A stretch of DNA of 64,000 nucleotides from Aporrectodea caliginosa (GCA_020284085.1 JACEVL010000495.1:1190035-1254034), one strand, 5' to 3'; numbered from the stretch's first letter, positions 35,263 to 45,579 are shown. The notes: generated by a model not told the origin, from the sequence alone. Made by a program: numbers and translations.

Positions 35263-38200
35263 ATGGCTACATACAGAATATTCGCCTCCGTACTGCTCGT
35301 GTGCTTCGTTGGTAAGCTGCATTATTTCCTTAAAAAAACTTTGTTCACGATCTTAGTCGAATACTTAAATTAGATTTTTTCACATTAAATGTTTCTCATT
35401 ATCTTTCCTCTTTCTCTCTTTATCTGTCTGTAACAAATAATTCCTAGTAAGCTGATGATGTTTAGTAAACAGGCCCTCCATAAATAATACTAGGAAAATG
35501 AACTCCTATTGGCGGGCATAGGCAGGAGCGTTTAAGTGTGGACCTTTGGGGAAAAGGCTGCCTTAGGGCTTAGGAAACTGAGCACTTACAAGCATATCGT
35601 AGGCCTAATAATGTTCATATGCATGCTTTGTGGCTAAGTTGGTTAACAAGAGCGAATGAGTTCATAAAGGCACTAACGTCTTATTGATATTTCGAAATTT
35701 AGGAAAACACGAAAGGACAAATAAATAGTCTTCCACTTTCAACAAACATGACATTGTTATCTGTTTTTTGGGGGTTAAATTTGCAGCATACGCATCTGGG
35801 GCCATATTCATGGGACATGACTAACTCCTATTCACAGCTGACAGCTTAAATCTGGCCTACGCGGGAGTAGCGGGTTAACTCGGTATTCATGAGACAGGTG
35901 CAACGCTCTACGCTGCGAATAAGGCTACACCGAGTCGGAGGTAGGAGTAAGTCCTCTATTCACAGCTTAAAGGCGATAAACAAAATGGCGGCCGTCGTAA
36001 TTCGTTGCATTCGACGACGTTTTAGACATCAATAAGTGTTTAAGAGAATATGTAATTAACTCGTTTCGTTCGCCAATGTCGAACTGTAAATTGCCTTTCA
36101 TTTCGTCGTCACAAAATGTTAAAATTTGACGAGATTTCTGACGGTGTTGCATTCGAAGTGCCGCATCTTTCCGTTAGGCATTGATCTGTCCCAACTTCAC
36201 CGTAGCTCTTGCGCATGCGCGTTCAACGATAGCCACTCAAATATTGGGAAAACCCAGCGTAAGCGCAGTTTACGCACAGAGTAACTAATCCGCCGTCTGC
36301 GCCTGTTTATGAATACCGACTACGAATAAGTTTTATTCAGGGAATAGTTATTCCCAGAGTAGGCGTTACACCCGGAGTAGCTTACTCCTGCCCCATGAAT
36401 ATGGCCCCTGGAGAGATCTCTGAGAACTGTCTAAATTGCATCTGTGAGGTATATATAGTCTATGCTAGCAAGACTTATTGCTAACTAGATATCATCATGT
36501 GGATTAATTAAAAGACTCGCGTTTTACTCTGCACATTGCAAGACTCGTTTCTGTCCCCCAGCAAACATAGCCTACAACCGCGTCGCAGGTTAAGGCTTAG
36601 GCCTAAGCTTGCTGACTCTGCGCGCGTAAAAACTTAAGTCCTATAAAGAAACAATATATTGTTAAGATCTAAAATAGGGCCTATGTAAGGTCATAGATGA
36701 CACGTTTTGCAATTTAAATCCTTTTTTTACCAAAAATTAAATAGAATGACCGTTGCACTTGGTTTTAACTCTCGCTGCTCAGTCATGGCTGTCACTGATT
36801 ACGCAAAACATTTATACGATTCCATGTTTACCCATTAAATCCTAAATTTTAGGATACATTAATATAAATTACGGACAAATCGCATTAGATGAAGACAGTT
36901 GCAGGTTCATTTGATACTTGCAGGTGGAAGGATGTAAGGAGCAAATTGGGAAATGCAGACCCGACGAAGGGTCTGATAGCTGTGGACCATTTCAAATAAA
37001 GGAGGCATACTGGACCGACTGCGAAAAACCAGAGGGAGGTAAGGAATCGTGAATATGCAAAAAATACAACTGATAGAATCTGACATAGTAATCGTAATCG
37101 TAATGTCGAGATTTCTACAGCGCCAAAGAAAGCTATGTAAGTGGCAGGAACCAGCTAATTCGCAAACGCATGAATGCAGAGGGAGGCTACTTTGAACAGT
37201 GTGATTCTCGTTAACGATAACGATAACGAAAATGTTCGTTAACGATAACTATAACTATAACTAAAAAATATCATTAACTATAACTATAACTATAACGAAA
37301 ATAACAATAACGAAAATTCATCTTTATTTTCGTTAATACAAAAATTAAAATAGGAAGTGCAATGTGGACGATTCGACAGAAATGAGAACGAAAAATGCGA
37401 TATTTTGATTATGCTATTTGTCAGTTACTTTGGAAACTCGTGTGTTCATGAAGCTGAATGCACCCATGCTTCAAAGGCTTTCAAAGCTCTGAGCAAATTG
37501 TGAAACAGCGTGTTAATACGCACAATTTGCTTATAGCCTTAATTATTGTAACTAAGTAGTAACTAAAATTAACTCCATTAACTATAACTATAACTATAAC
37601 TAAAAAATAATACTAACTATAACTATAACTATAACTAAAATAAAAAACCATTAACTATAACTGTAACTATACCTAAAATAAAATCTGTAAGGAGAATCAC
37701 ACTGACTTTGAACAGACCAAACGACGGGTTAAATCTACGTAGCAGGTCGCCATTCATAGACGTTGACCTCACGTATGCATTAATATAGTACAATAGTTAA
37801 TTGTATAGCGTTTTAATTAGAGGAAAAACAGAACCACGATTGAAAAGAACTGTTTCGACAGCTGAAGGCAGAGCGACAGAGATAGAACAATAAGCTGACG
37901 CGAAAGGAAACATGTTCCATCTGTCTCTCTGGTAACCGGACTCGGACCTTCAATGGACATCGATCTCTGGACAACCCCTCTGATGCGACGCAGCGCTCGT
38001 AACTATAGGCTGGTGCTTTCAGCTTTGCTTGAGAGTTAACTCTAGATATTTGGAGTTTGCGTTTACGAATAATGATGATCCGATCATGCAGAATTTCCAA
38101 GTTGCAGTGTGAAATTCCAGGCCTAAGGAATAACCTGATCGGGGCTTGAGGTACAACCCAATTACACAAAATTATAAAATAATTATATTTTATTAATTCA

Positions 38201-40235
38201 GACTGACAAATACCCAGTAAGATTACATGATATAGTTGTAACAGATGGTAACAAGTTTAACAGGAGTCGATTTTGCTTATGGCAGCCTGCAAGGCGCCAT
38301 CTGTGTTACTGCTCATTTTACCATCGCCCCTAGGGAGTGGAAAGCTGAGTCAACGTTATGGTGTTAGAAGGTATCGAACTCGCGTCCTTCTAATCTTCGT
38401 GCAAGCGTGTAATCATTCAGCCATATTCCCGCCCATCTTCCCGCTCGATAAAATAAGATATGGCGCAGCCAGTTTGACATTATTTTTAATGAATGCACGT
38501 TCGCAAAGGCAATTAGTGCAGTTTCCCAAATGTACTTTGTCACATGCCCACCGATTATCGAAGTACTTCGAAAGACTGCATTTGGCTAACGCAACAAGCG
38601 CTCGTGGCTAGGCTGGTGCTCTGTGCTTGGCTTTCGAGTGGCGCTTTAGAAGTTTGCAGTTTACAATTACGAATGCGAACAAAGCATTCAGCCCGCATAG
38701 GTTACATGACTCGTAATCGTAATAGTAAACTCAAAATTTCTAAAGCGCTACTCAAAGGCTAAGCACCAGTTTATTCAATATAATTGGTGAGCGTGAGTGC
38801 GCATAGCAAGTTGCAGTGGCTTGAATAGGCCGAGTAATAGTTCGATTTATCGTACATATCTGACGCAGATTCATTCATTCATTCAGAGCATTTATATAGC
38901 GCCCCTTCAAGAAACTACTCAGGAGCGCTCCCGGCCCAGCCACGACTAAAGAAAAAAGACTTGAGGGACTTGTAGAACCCTGTCAGATGGCTTACAAGTA
39001 AAAAACGGAGCTTAAGTGGTAGGTCATTCCAAATGGAAGGGCCAACAACCGAGAAAGCACGGCGCTGCCTAATAGCCAAGCGAGTCCGTGGAACAAGGAA
39101 CTCACCCCTCGTCGCAGAGCGAAGCACCCGACGCGCTGGAACATCAGACACTGAGCGGCAAAGATCACGCAAGTAAGATGGTAGAAGAATGCTCACTATA
39201 CGTCATTCACAAGCTCTTAGAAGCTCAACTCCTGGTTCAGGACCACATCCAAATGATCCAATACACGCGTAATACAGAAGTTGGAGACAGGAAATAATAG
39301 ATGTTTAAGATTTGCTCCCGTTGCTACCAAACCAGATGAGTTGGGTCACTCGGAGTGTCTTTGAGGCTGATGGACGATGTCGAGCGCAAAGTGCCCCAAT
39401 AGCGAAAACATTTTCTCTGTTAAACTGATTGCCTTTTCAGTTGTACCGAATATGCCCTCATAGTACTGCCAATTAAGTAGCACCCCTATAAGGGGAAGAG
39501 CATCTGCAGTAAATGATATAAAGTGCCTTAGAATAGAATCCTACTCATGTGCGTATTTAGGGGGTGGTTTTACGGGTTCAAACCCCCAATAAGTTTCCAA
39601 AAAATTTTTATATGCTTTTACATGGGAAATACAAAAAACCTTAGTTTTTGCGACCATCTCCACTGGAAACAACCCCCGAAATCTTAAAACCCCCTCCTAA
39701 ATTTTTTCCTGGCTACGCCCATGACCCTACTGGTCTAGTTGAAATAATATAAAGGTATCCATAAGCAAATGTGGTCAACCATGTTGAAAGTCGCAATCAC
39801 GTCTAATGAAGCACCACTTCGAATGCTTTGTAGGAGTAAAGTCTTCCTGAGGATTAGCCAGAACCCATTATTACATACACGTAATTCCGTAATACCGATT
39901 AGCATTAATGATGACCACTTCTATACCCAAATTTGCTCATTCCTAAACATAATATATCATTTCAAATTTCTGTCAGACAGAACCAAGTATCGATATATAT
40001 CTTCTTTGGCCAAGAGATTTCAGGTGAAATAATACACAGCATTCCAACCTGTAGTTATATTACTGAACACACTGAACATTGTGTGTCCAAATGTAGACTA
40101 AAGAATAAACAGAGAATGACTGTATACGTGTATCCTACTGCAGCTGATCCCAGGGCTATGCAGAGACCAAATTTAATTACGTATATGAAACCTAATGAGA
40201 TGCCAGTATGACTAGAAAGTTCAGTCATGGTCTAG

Positions 40236-40271
<36 letters not shown>

Positions 40272-41044
40272 GCATGCAGTGCCCATCTTCAATTGCCGTT
40301 CGGTTTAAGAGGTTGGTAATTGGCATATATATAGCCTAGCATACTTTCGCGAGTTTGGCACTATATCTAACTAATGCCGAACCACAGCCGTGATGGTGAT
40401 TGCAAGAGTTAACAGTTGTATAGTCCATATTTTGAACAGACAGTTCAAATTGCAGACTGATGCCGTTGCAGTGATTCGTCTAACTACCTGGAATCCGCAA
40501 GAAACCTGCAAGCGCTTTGTTAGGTAGGCAGGCCGCAGCTTAAGACGCGCTATATATATATATATATATATATATAGGCCTGTTACGTACTTCGATACAT
40601 GGATACGAGCCAGGTAAAATGGACAATCATGTGGACATGATAAAACTTTCGCGCTTCACTAGCTAAGAATTGCTGAATGATGGTTGACTGATTGACAGCG
40701 CTCGTGAATAAGCTGGTGCCCTGCGCTTGGCTTTCGAGTGGCGCTTTAGAAGTTTGGAGATTACGATTACGATTACGATTACGATGAATAATTAATTATA
40801 CGCGATTCTTTTACTATTTTGTCATTTTGCAGAATGGCAGAAGTGTGCGAAGCAGGATCCGTGTTCAAGAACCTGCGTAAAAGCCTACATGAAGCGTTAC
40901 GCAGAGAAATGCACCGGTGGTAAAGCTCCAACCTGTCAGGACTATGCCAGGATTCACAACGGAGGACCGAATGGTTGTAAAAGCCCTTCCACCGTCAAGT
41001 ACTGGGACAAAGTTCAGAAATGCTGTCGCTCGAAGGACTGTTGA
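35263..41044 (+). CDS. i-type (destabilase) lysozyme, 4 exons, exon 2 interrupted by a MITE
   Basis: Exons: 35263-35311; 35787-35798 joined to 36411-36448 (split by a MITE plus one TSD copy); 36924-37038; 40833-41044. Without the insert they give 426 nt, 141 aa. Every junction has GT/AG (gtaagc, gtatat, gtaagg donors) and matching phase. Residues 1-19 form a signal peptide ending AYA. The mature protein starts ISENCLNCICEVEGC, with the catalytic glutamate (E35) and aspartate (D47, in RPDEGSDSCGPFQI) of i-type lysozymes, followed by KEAYWTDC and ARIHNGGPNGC. Family enzymes hydrolyse peptidoglycan and serve immunity and digestion; many also have isopeptidase activity. A polyA signal AATAAA lies at 41355. 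If exon 2 is read as is, translation stops inside the MITE. A cryptic acceptor at 36412-36413 would skip it and lose only residues 17-21. Whether this allele works is therefore open. Confidence 0.9.
35799..36407. mobile_element. PIF/Harbinger-like MITE, 609 bp, inside lysozyme exon 2
   Basis: TIRs GGGCCATATTCATGGG / CCCATGAATATGGCCC are perfect over 16 bp. Flanked by CTG (35796-35798 and 36408-36410), a 3-bp duplication as in PIF/Harbinger elements. Internal gagtaagtcctctattcaca and attcatgagacaggtgc repeats echo the termini. No transposase. Insert plus duplication is 612 bp, a multiple of three, but TAA follows a few codons after entry. Confidence 0.88.
37080..37165 (-). mobile_element. Dispersed LINE/SINE 3' module, antisense
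   Basis: Starts with GTAATC repeats, then gagatttctacagcgcc and aaccagctaattcgc, the complement of the module at 40697-40785. It lies in lysozyme intron 3. Confidence 0.65.
37197..37704. mobile_element. hAT-type element, 508 bp, perfect TSD, filled with TAACTA hexamers
   Basis: TIRs CAGTGTGATTCTC / GAGAATCACACTG, with perfect ACTTTGAA duplications (37189-37196, 37705-37712). Both subterminal parts consist of (ACTATA)n/(AACGAT)n arrays (37206-37310 and 37560-37690). It is intronic in the lysozyme gene. Confidence 0.9.
37930..38075 (+). mobile_element. Dispersed LINE/SINE 3' module, diverged
   Basis: accggactcggaccttcaat, gacgcagcgctcgtaactat and aggctggtgctttcagcttt match 62682-62815 with many changes. 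Confidence 0.55.
38330..38450 (-). mobile_element. Possible tRNA-derived SINE head, antisense
   Basis: On the minus strand atggctgaatgattacacgc (A-box-like) and gacgcgagttcgatacc (B-box-like) are spaced as in tRNA-derived promoters. A body of a known family is not recognised. Confidence 0.4.
38560..38780. mobile_element. Two head-to-head LINE/SINE 3' modules
   Basis: A sense copy (about 38598-38672, ggctttcgagtggcgcttta) and an antisense copy (38708-38780, ctaaagcgctactcaaaggc) face each other. They form an imperfect inverted repeat about 35 bp apart. Confidence 0.65.
38871..39196 (-). mobile_element. LINE ORF2 C-terminus and 3' end, antisense
   Basis: Minus-strand frame: LLPSYLRDLCRSVSDV, then RAFSVVGPSIWNDLPLKLRF and FYKSLKSFFFSRGWAGSAPE, stop, then gagcgctcctgagtagtttc, the tatataaatg module and (GAAT)n. 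This is the best-preserved copy of this LINE family in the window. It lies in lysozyme intron 3. Confidence 0.8.
39546..39723. mobile_element. hAT-type MITE, 178 bp
   Basis: Ends CATGTGCGTATTTAGG and, inverted, CATGGGCGTAGCCAGG. Flanks ATCCTACT and ACCCTACT agree at seven of eight positions. Poly-G/poly-C subterminal blocks. Confidence 0.78.
39724..40236. other. Intron of the lysozyme gene
   Basis: No exon or element end recognised. Confidence 0.35.
40237..40270 (+). repeat. (CAG)n microsatellite
   Basis: Eleven AGC/CAG units ending in atgcatgcatgc-like sequence, in lysozyme intron 3. Confidence 0.95.
40551..40576. repeat. (TA)n microsatellite
   Basis: Thirteen TA units. Confidence 0.95.
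40697..40786 (+). mobile_element. Dispersed LINE/SINE 3' module with GATTAC tail
   Basis: cagcgctcgtgaataagctg, ccctgcgcttggctttcgag, then ggagattacgattacgatta. It is nearly identical to 62737-62814 and lies just upstream of lysozyme exon 4. Confidence 0.75.
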
Positions 41045-41354
41045 GCTAAGGAACGGATCTATAATTTATATGACGAAATGTGGTCTTCAGAACGACGTGG
41101 AAAACTACAACAGATCAGAAGACGCTTTGCTTGATATAATATCAACTTAATTGCTGTAGCGGCTCATTATAAAGTAGCGAATGTTTAGCAGCTTTTTAGC
41201 GGGATTATGGAGACTTTTAGCGACTCTTAGTCTTAGCGCTAGAAACGATAATTTCGCACGGCTTTGAGCAAGAAGTGGTAGACTCTAACAAGATACAGTA
41301 GAGGTAAAAATTAAACGTTAATCCTAAACTGCTCCAGAACAACGAACACCGTTT

Positions 41355-41360
41355 AATAAA
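41355..41360 (+). terminator. Polyadenylation signal of the lysozyme gene
   Basis: AATAAA about 310 nt after the stop codon; a second overlapping ATAAA follows. Confidence 0.55.
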
Positions 41361-41418
41361 ATAAACGCATGCTTGATTACACCTTCACTTCTTCGTATTG
41401 TGGCCATCAAGTTGAATG

Positions 41419-41650
41419 GTATTCATCATTTCATCATTTCAGAGATTTATATAGCACCTCTCCAAGATACTCGGGAGCGCTCCCGACCCAACCCCTGCTA
41501 AAGAGAACAGTCTTGAGGTTAGAGAAGAAGGTGGACGCAAGGGTTCTATAGGCATTAGGCGTAGATCCACAGGGAGCCCATTCCAGATTGCAGGGCCAGC
41601 AACACAAAGGCACAGCGCTGCATAATAGATGTCCGCGACCGGGAAACAAG
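41419..41650 (-). mobile_element. LINE 3' end, antisense
   Basis: The minus-strand frame ends NLKTVLFSRGWVGSAPEYLG, closely like FFFSRGWAGSAPE at 38915. The 3' module and tail lie toward 41419. Confidence 0.7.
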
Positions 41651-41657
41651 AAGCTCA

Positions 41658-41775
41658 GCCTTGGATTAATGAAAAATAGTTGTTGCTTAAATAGAAGCTG
41701 GATTAATTAAAAGGATTCTTGCCAAAGTAGAAGTTGGATTGATGAAAAATAAAAATGCTACAAAGGGCGAATAAT
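41658..41775 (+). repeat. Minisatellite, about 35-bp units, first cluster
   Basis: Units of the form aaatagaagctggattaatt plus aaaaggattcttgcc, with variants. The flanking aaaaatgctacaa is shared with the second cluster. Confidence 0.8.
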
Positions 41776-41779
41776 TTGG

Positions 41780-42540
41780 AAGGCTAAAACGATAGATTAA
41801 TTAATTACCCTAGCTTCAATTACAGCTTTTTCTTTGGAATATGCTGGCGTCGACTCGTCTTGACTCGTGAGTTGTGACTCGTGAGCCTATCACTGCTGGC
41901 TATCAGGCATCATCGGCGCCTGGCGTGCTCTGGAGTATGGGCCTCCACCACACCAGTGTACTGCATGACGGGGCCTCCACCTAAGTTAATACGGCCCAGC
42001 CCTCTCCTCCATGCGTTCGTACTAAATGGATGGCCTCTGACGGGGACTGATCTGAGTCAGTCCATTTGTTTGTCCATTTGAAATCAAGGCCAAACCTTGC
42101 TACAGACGTATTGAAACTCTGCAGAGGGAAAGCAACGTGTAACGCTATGTAGGCCTAATGCAAACTCCAAAAGTGCACAAAGTACTGCTATATTATATCA
42201 GTAGCCTATCTCCATCAGTTTTTCAGCTTTAATCCTGACAGACTCCTAACGGTCTAACCTAAAGTAAGTTACGATGCATAACGGCTTGAGTCATCGTAAA
42301 CGGATTCGGGCCTGTGATTATGGGGGGAGGGGAACGGAATGGGCTGTCCAAATGTGTAGAGGTAGGAAAGAGATGGATCTGGAAAGGAGGGAGAAATTAT
42401 GAGGACACAGAAAGGCAAGGCGGAAAGAAGCAGAGACAAAGTTCGAGGAGCGAGGAAGGAGGGACTAGAGGGAAGGAAGGATGATAGGAATGGTAAAAGT
42501 GTATTTTAGCGTATTTAATTATTCGCCATTGCATGGGTTT
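41780..42540. other. Gene-free stretch between lysozyme and LRR genes
   Basis: A hAT-like right end (ttaatacggcccagccct, about 41983) has no identified partner. Purine-rich ggaaagg-type sequence lies at 42330-42500. Confidence 0.4.
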
Positions 42541-42554
42541 CAGCGTTGGTCGAA

Positions 42555-42740
42555 TACAAGTTGGACTGACGAAAAGAATTCTTGCTAAATAGAAGTCGGA
42601 TTGATTAAAATAATTCCTGCTTAAATAGAAGCTGGATTGATTAAACGAATTCTTGCCTAAATAGAAGCAGGATCGTGAAAAGGATTCTCGCCAAAGTAGA
42701 AGTTGGATTGATGAAAAATAATAATGCTACAACAGACGAA
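42555..42740 (+). repeat. Minisatellite, about 35-bp units, second cluster
   Basis: Five diverged units (aaatagaagctggattgatt, aaacgaattcttgccta and similar), ending gatgaaaaataataatgcta as in the first cluster. It lies directly 3' of the LRR gene. Confidence 0.82.
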
Positions 42741-42852
42741 TATTTAAATACGCCAAACTTTTACCATAGCAATTATAGTTGGCGACTTGACGTGTAAGGG
42801 ATAGACGGAAGATGGTAAGCGGGGACGGAGGGATGGACAGTTTATCAGAGAA

Positions 42853-44130
42853 CTATCCCAGGGGAGTAAGAGGGAGTGGGTCGCGGGTGCACTGGATCAT
42901 TTGTTGTTGGTTGGAGCTGCCACATGATCCGTGAACAGAGGCCCCTCGGTCAGTCAGATGGCGAATCCATGCGGCGTTGCATCGACACTGATGGATCGGT
43001 TCCATCCATATTCTCAGCAACCGGAACTCCATGTCGGACCGGAAGTAGCCCGATGATAGTCCGTGGAATCTGCATCCGTGTTCGATGATCGACAGATGGC
43101 GCAGGTTCTTCATCGGCGAGAACACCCCATGGGGCAGCGTCTCTCGCCCCATTAATCCCAGGGACAGTGTGCGTAGTTGGCGCAGTCTTCGAAAGGCGGC
43201 ACCAGTTATCGTCGTGTTTCTGGCGACATCCAGTGACAGCGACTTGAGCCTCTTAAGTTCAGCGAATGTTTTGCCTTCGACGTCGAGCAAGGGGTTCTTG
43301 TCCAACCGGAGGTTCTCGAGGTTTCGGAGTCCGCCGAACATGGCTGGGACGACGAAGTGGAAAATGTTGGAGCGCAGATCCAGCCACTTCAGCTTCCGCA
43401 GTCCATGGAAAGTTCCTGGGACGATCTGGTGAAGGAAGTTCGAGGAGAGATCGAGACTTGTCAGCCGGGACAGGTTCGAGAGCAGCTGACTATGTATGGA
43501 AGCCAGTTGATTTTCGGAAAGCTTCAGTTCTTCGAGGAAGACGAGGGAATCGAAGGATCCGACCTTGATGCGTCGAATGGAATTTCTCTGCAGGAAGAGG
43601 CGGACCAGTTGAACGTTCTTCCGGAACATTCCCTTGGACACGAACGAGATTCGGTTTCTGTCGAGGTGAAGGGTTCTGAGCTGGGCCAGACGGTTGAGGG
43701 CCGCTGGGACGCGGTTCAGATGACAGTCCGCCAACGAGATGACCTCAAGGACGGACTCTAGGCCGACGAAGGCGTCCTCTGGACAGCCCTTCCACCTCAG
43801 GGGGTTGCCGCTGAGGTCGATGGCTCTCAGGCGAAGGGCATGGAAAGGCTTCCCCGTCAGAGAGGTGATGTTCGACCGGGCGAAGTTCAGGCTTCCGAAT
43901 GTGACGTTTATCTCTTCGAAAATGGGGATCTGACGGACAAATCTCGAACAGTTGACTGCAATGTCACCTGGTTGACGGAAATACTTACAGTCGCATTCGA
44001 CAGACGGACACGGTGCTGTTTGTGGAACGCCATCTATGGAATGCGTCGTAAACATCGTCAGGGCTATCGACATCCGTGCCATGAACATCAAAGATCCATG
44101 CGAAACCAGTGGAAACCAGATGAGTGGCAT
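42853..44130 (-). CDS. Secreted leucine-rich-repeat protein, single coding exon
   Basis: 425 aa from ATG at 44130. Residues 1 to about 30 are a hydrophobic signal sequence. An N-terminal cysteine cap follows (C41, C46, C48, C61). Then come about ten tandem 24-residue leucine-rich repeats of the extracellular type (LRTLHLDRNRISFVSKGMF, LKLSENQLASIHSQLL, LTSLDLSSNFLHQIVPGTF, LKWLDLRSN). An LRRCT cap with C382, C384, C403 and C414 (CRCNAAWIRHL) ends the domain. The protein stops eleven residues after the last cysteine with no membrane helix, so it is probably secreted. Extracellular LRR proteins of this kind act in ligand binding, adhesion or pattern recognition; the partner cannot be inferred. 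On the minus strand an acceptor-like cctacag lies just before the ATG (44138-44144), suggesting a 5' UTR intron. A GTG further upstream was not taken as the start. Confidence 0.88.
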   Translation of the reverse strand: MPLIWFPLVSHGSLMFMARMSIALTMFTTHSIDGVPQTAPCPSVECDCKYFRQPGDIAVNCSRFVRQIPIFEEINVTFGSLNFARSNITSLTGKPFHALRLRAIDLSGNPLRWKGCPEDAFVGLESVLEVISLADCHLNRVPAALNRLAQLRTLHLDRNRISFVSKGMFRKNVQLVRLFLQRNSIRRIKVGSFDSLVFLEELKLSENQLASIHSQLLSNLSRLTSLDLSSNFLHQIVPGTFHGLRKLKWLDLRSNIFHFVVPAMFGGLRNLENLRLDKNPLLDVEGKTFAELKRLKSLSLDVARNTTITGAAFRRLRQLRTLSLGLMGRETLPHGVFSPMKNLRHLSIIEHGCRFHGLSSGYFRSDMEFRLLRIWMEPIHQCRCNAAWIRHLTDRGASVHGSCGSSNQQQMIQCTRDPLPLTPLG

Positions 44131-44149
44131 TTTTGTCACTGTAGGTACG

Positions 44150-44760
44150 ACGTTTAGCCAACGAAAGCCAATTACCGACGACGTTTTCTCATAATTCCGA
44201 ACAGAACTTCAGTCAACGATATTTCACTCTCTAAAGGAGTTCGCCATTCTGTTATTAAAAGGGAACTGCTTTGACCGAGCGACCTGATCTACGTGTTTTA
44301 AACGAACTGAGGTCCGAAACGAGTTTAAATAGCGCCCAGTTATCGTAAAGGCCATGGCGATTCGTCTGCATTCCTGGGCGATCTGTAGACGGCTGCCATC
44401 TCGACCGATGTAGGCACGATGGACGGACGTAGGCTACAAGAGCGGAACACAGCAGAAGCATGGCCGCACTGCCAAAGAAGCAGAGCGATAGAGGGGCGGT
44501 CGGTCATAGAGACCGTAAGAGACGGACGGATGGATAGGCAGATAGCTGTATCTTATGGTGGATTGCCGGAAGGATAAATGAACGAGTGGACGTGAGAGGC
44601 AATTGTATACATGGAGGTCGCTCAGTTAAAGAGGAAGGGGTTAAGGAGGAAGAAGCTTAGGAGTAAAGTGTAGGTCTATTACGCGTCAGCTATACAACAA
44701 GTGTGTTAAATAATAACGAGCGAAACAGAGGAGGAATGGAGGAACGGGAAGACGGGAATG
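44150..44760. other. 5' flank of the LRR gene
   Basis: No exon recognised. It would hold the 5' UTR intron and promoter of the minus-strand LRR gene. Confidence 0.35.
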
Positions 44761-44763
44761 AAG

Positions 44764-45292
44764 CAGAAAGACAGAGCAAGACACAGAAAGGCAAAGGAGA
44801 AAGACAGAGCAAGACACAGAAAGGCAAAGGAGAAAGACAAAGCAAGACACAGAAAGGCAAAGGAGAAAGACAGAGCAAGACACAGAAAGGCAAAGGAGAA
44901 AGACAAAGCAAGACACAGAAAGGCAAAGGAGAAAGACAGAGCAAGACACAGAGGCAAAGGAGAAAGACAAAGCAAGACACAGAAAGGCAAAGGAGAAAGA
45001 CAGAGCAAGACACAGAAAGGCAAAGGAGAAAGACAGAGCAAGACACAGAAGGGCAAAAAAGAAAGACAAAGCAAGACACAGAAAGGCAAAGGAGAAAGAC
45101 AGAGCAAGACACAGATAGGCAAAGGAGAAAGACAGAGCAAGACACAGATAGGCAAAGGAGAAAGACAGAGCAAGACACAGATAGGCAAAGGAGAAAGACA
45201 GAGCAAGACACAGAAAGGCAAAGGAGAAAGACAGAGCAAGACACAGAACGGCAAAGGAGAAAGACAGAGCAAGACACAGAAAGGCAAAGGAA
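44764..45292. repeat. 33-bp minisatellite, about 16 copies
   Basis: Unit gcaaaggagaaagacagagc plus aagacacagaaag, highly homogeneous. Because 33 is a multiple of three and the unit lacks stops in several registers, long Lys/Arg/Gln frames (plus) and Ser/Leu/Cys frames (minus) are open. One unit near 44951 lacks two bases (acacagaggcaa) and shifts every frame, which argues against coding. Confidence 0.95.
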
Positions 45293-45579
45293 GAGGGAAG
45301 GACGACGAAATAGAGTGGAGCTTTCTGATAAAGAAATCGGTTAAGTATATGGTAGATTGGGCATCGTTTGTCTGCGTGGTTGGCCACTTCTTCTTCTGCA
45401 CATGCATCTGGTGAGTATAAGCCTATTTTCGGATTGCATGGAGTGACCACTTCTCGCTGAACTTGCTCTCCATTGCATTGACGCATTGACCAGTGCGTGT
45501 GGTTCGTTCCTTATTATATGGACCGCCGATTAGTAAAGAACTAAAGATGTCCAGGTCTTTCCTTTACCGTATTCGCGAA

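Noticed and set aside
44131..44139. Upstream GTG as the start of the LRR protein
   Set aside because: A GTG start is unlikely in an animal nuclear gene; the in-frame ATG at 44130 follows an acceptor-like CTACAG and gives a normal signal peptide.
44686..45486. Minus-strand 266-codon hydrophobic frame across the minisatellite
   Set aside because: Composition is dictated by the 33-bp unit and a two-base deletion shifts the frames; no homologous domain.
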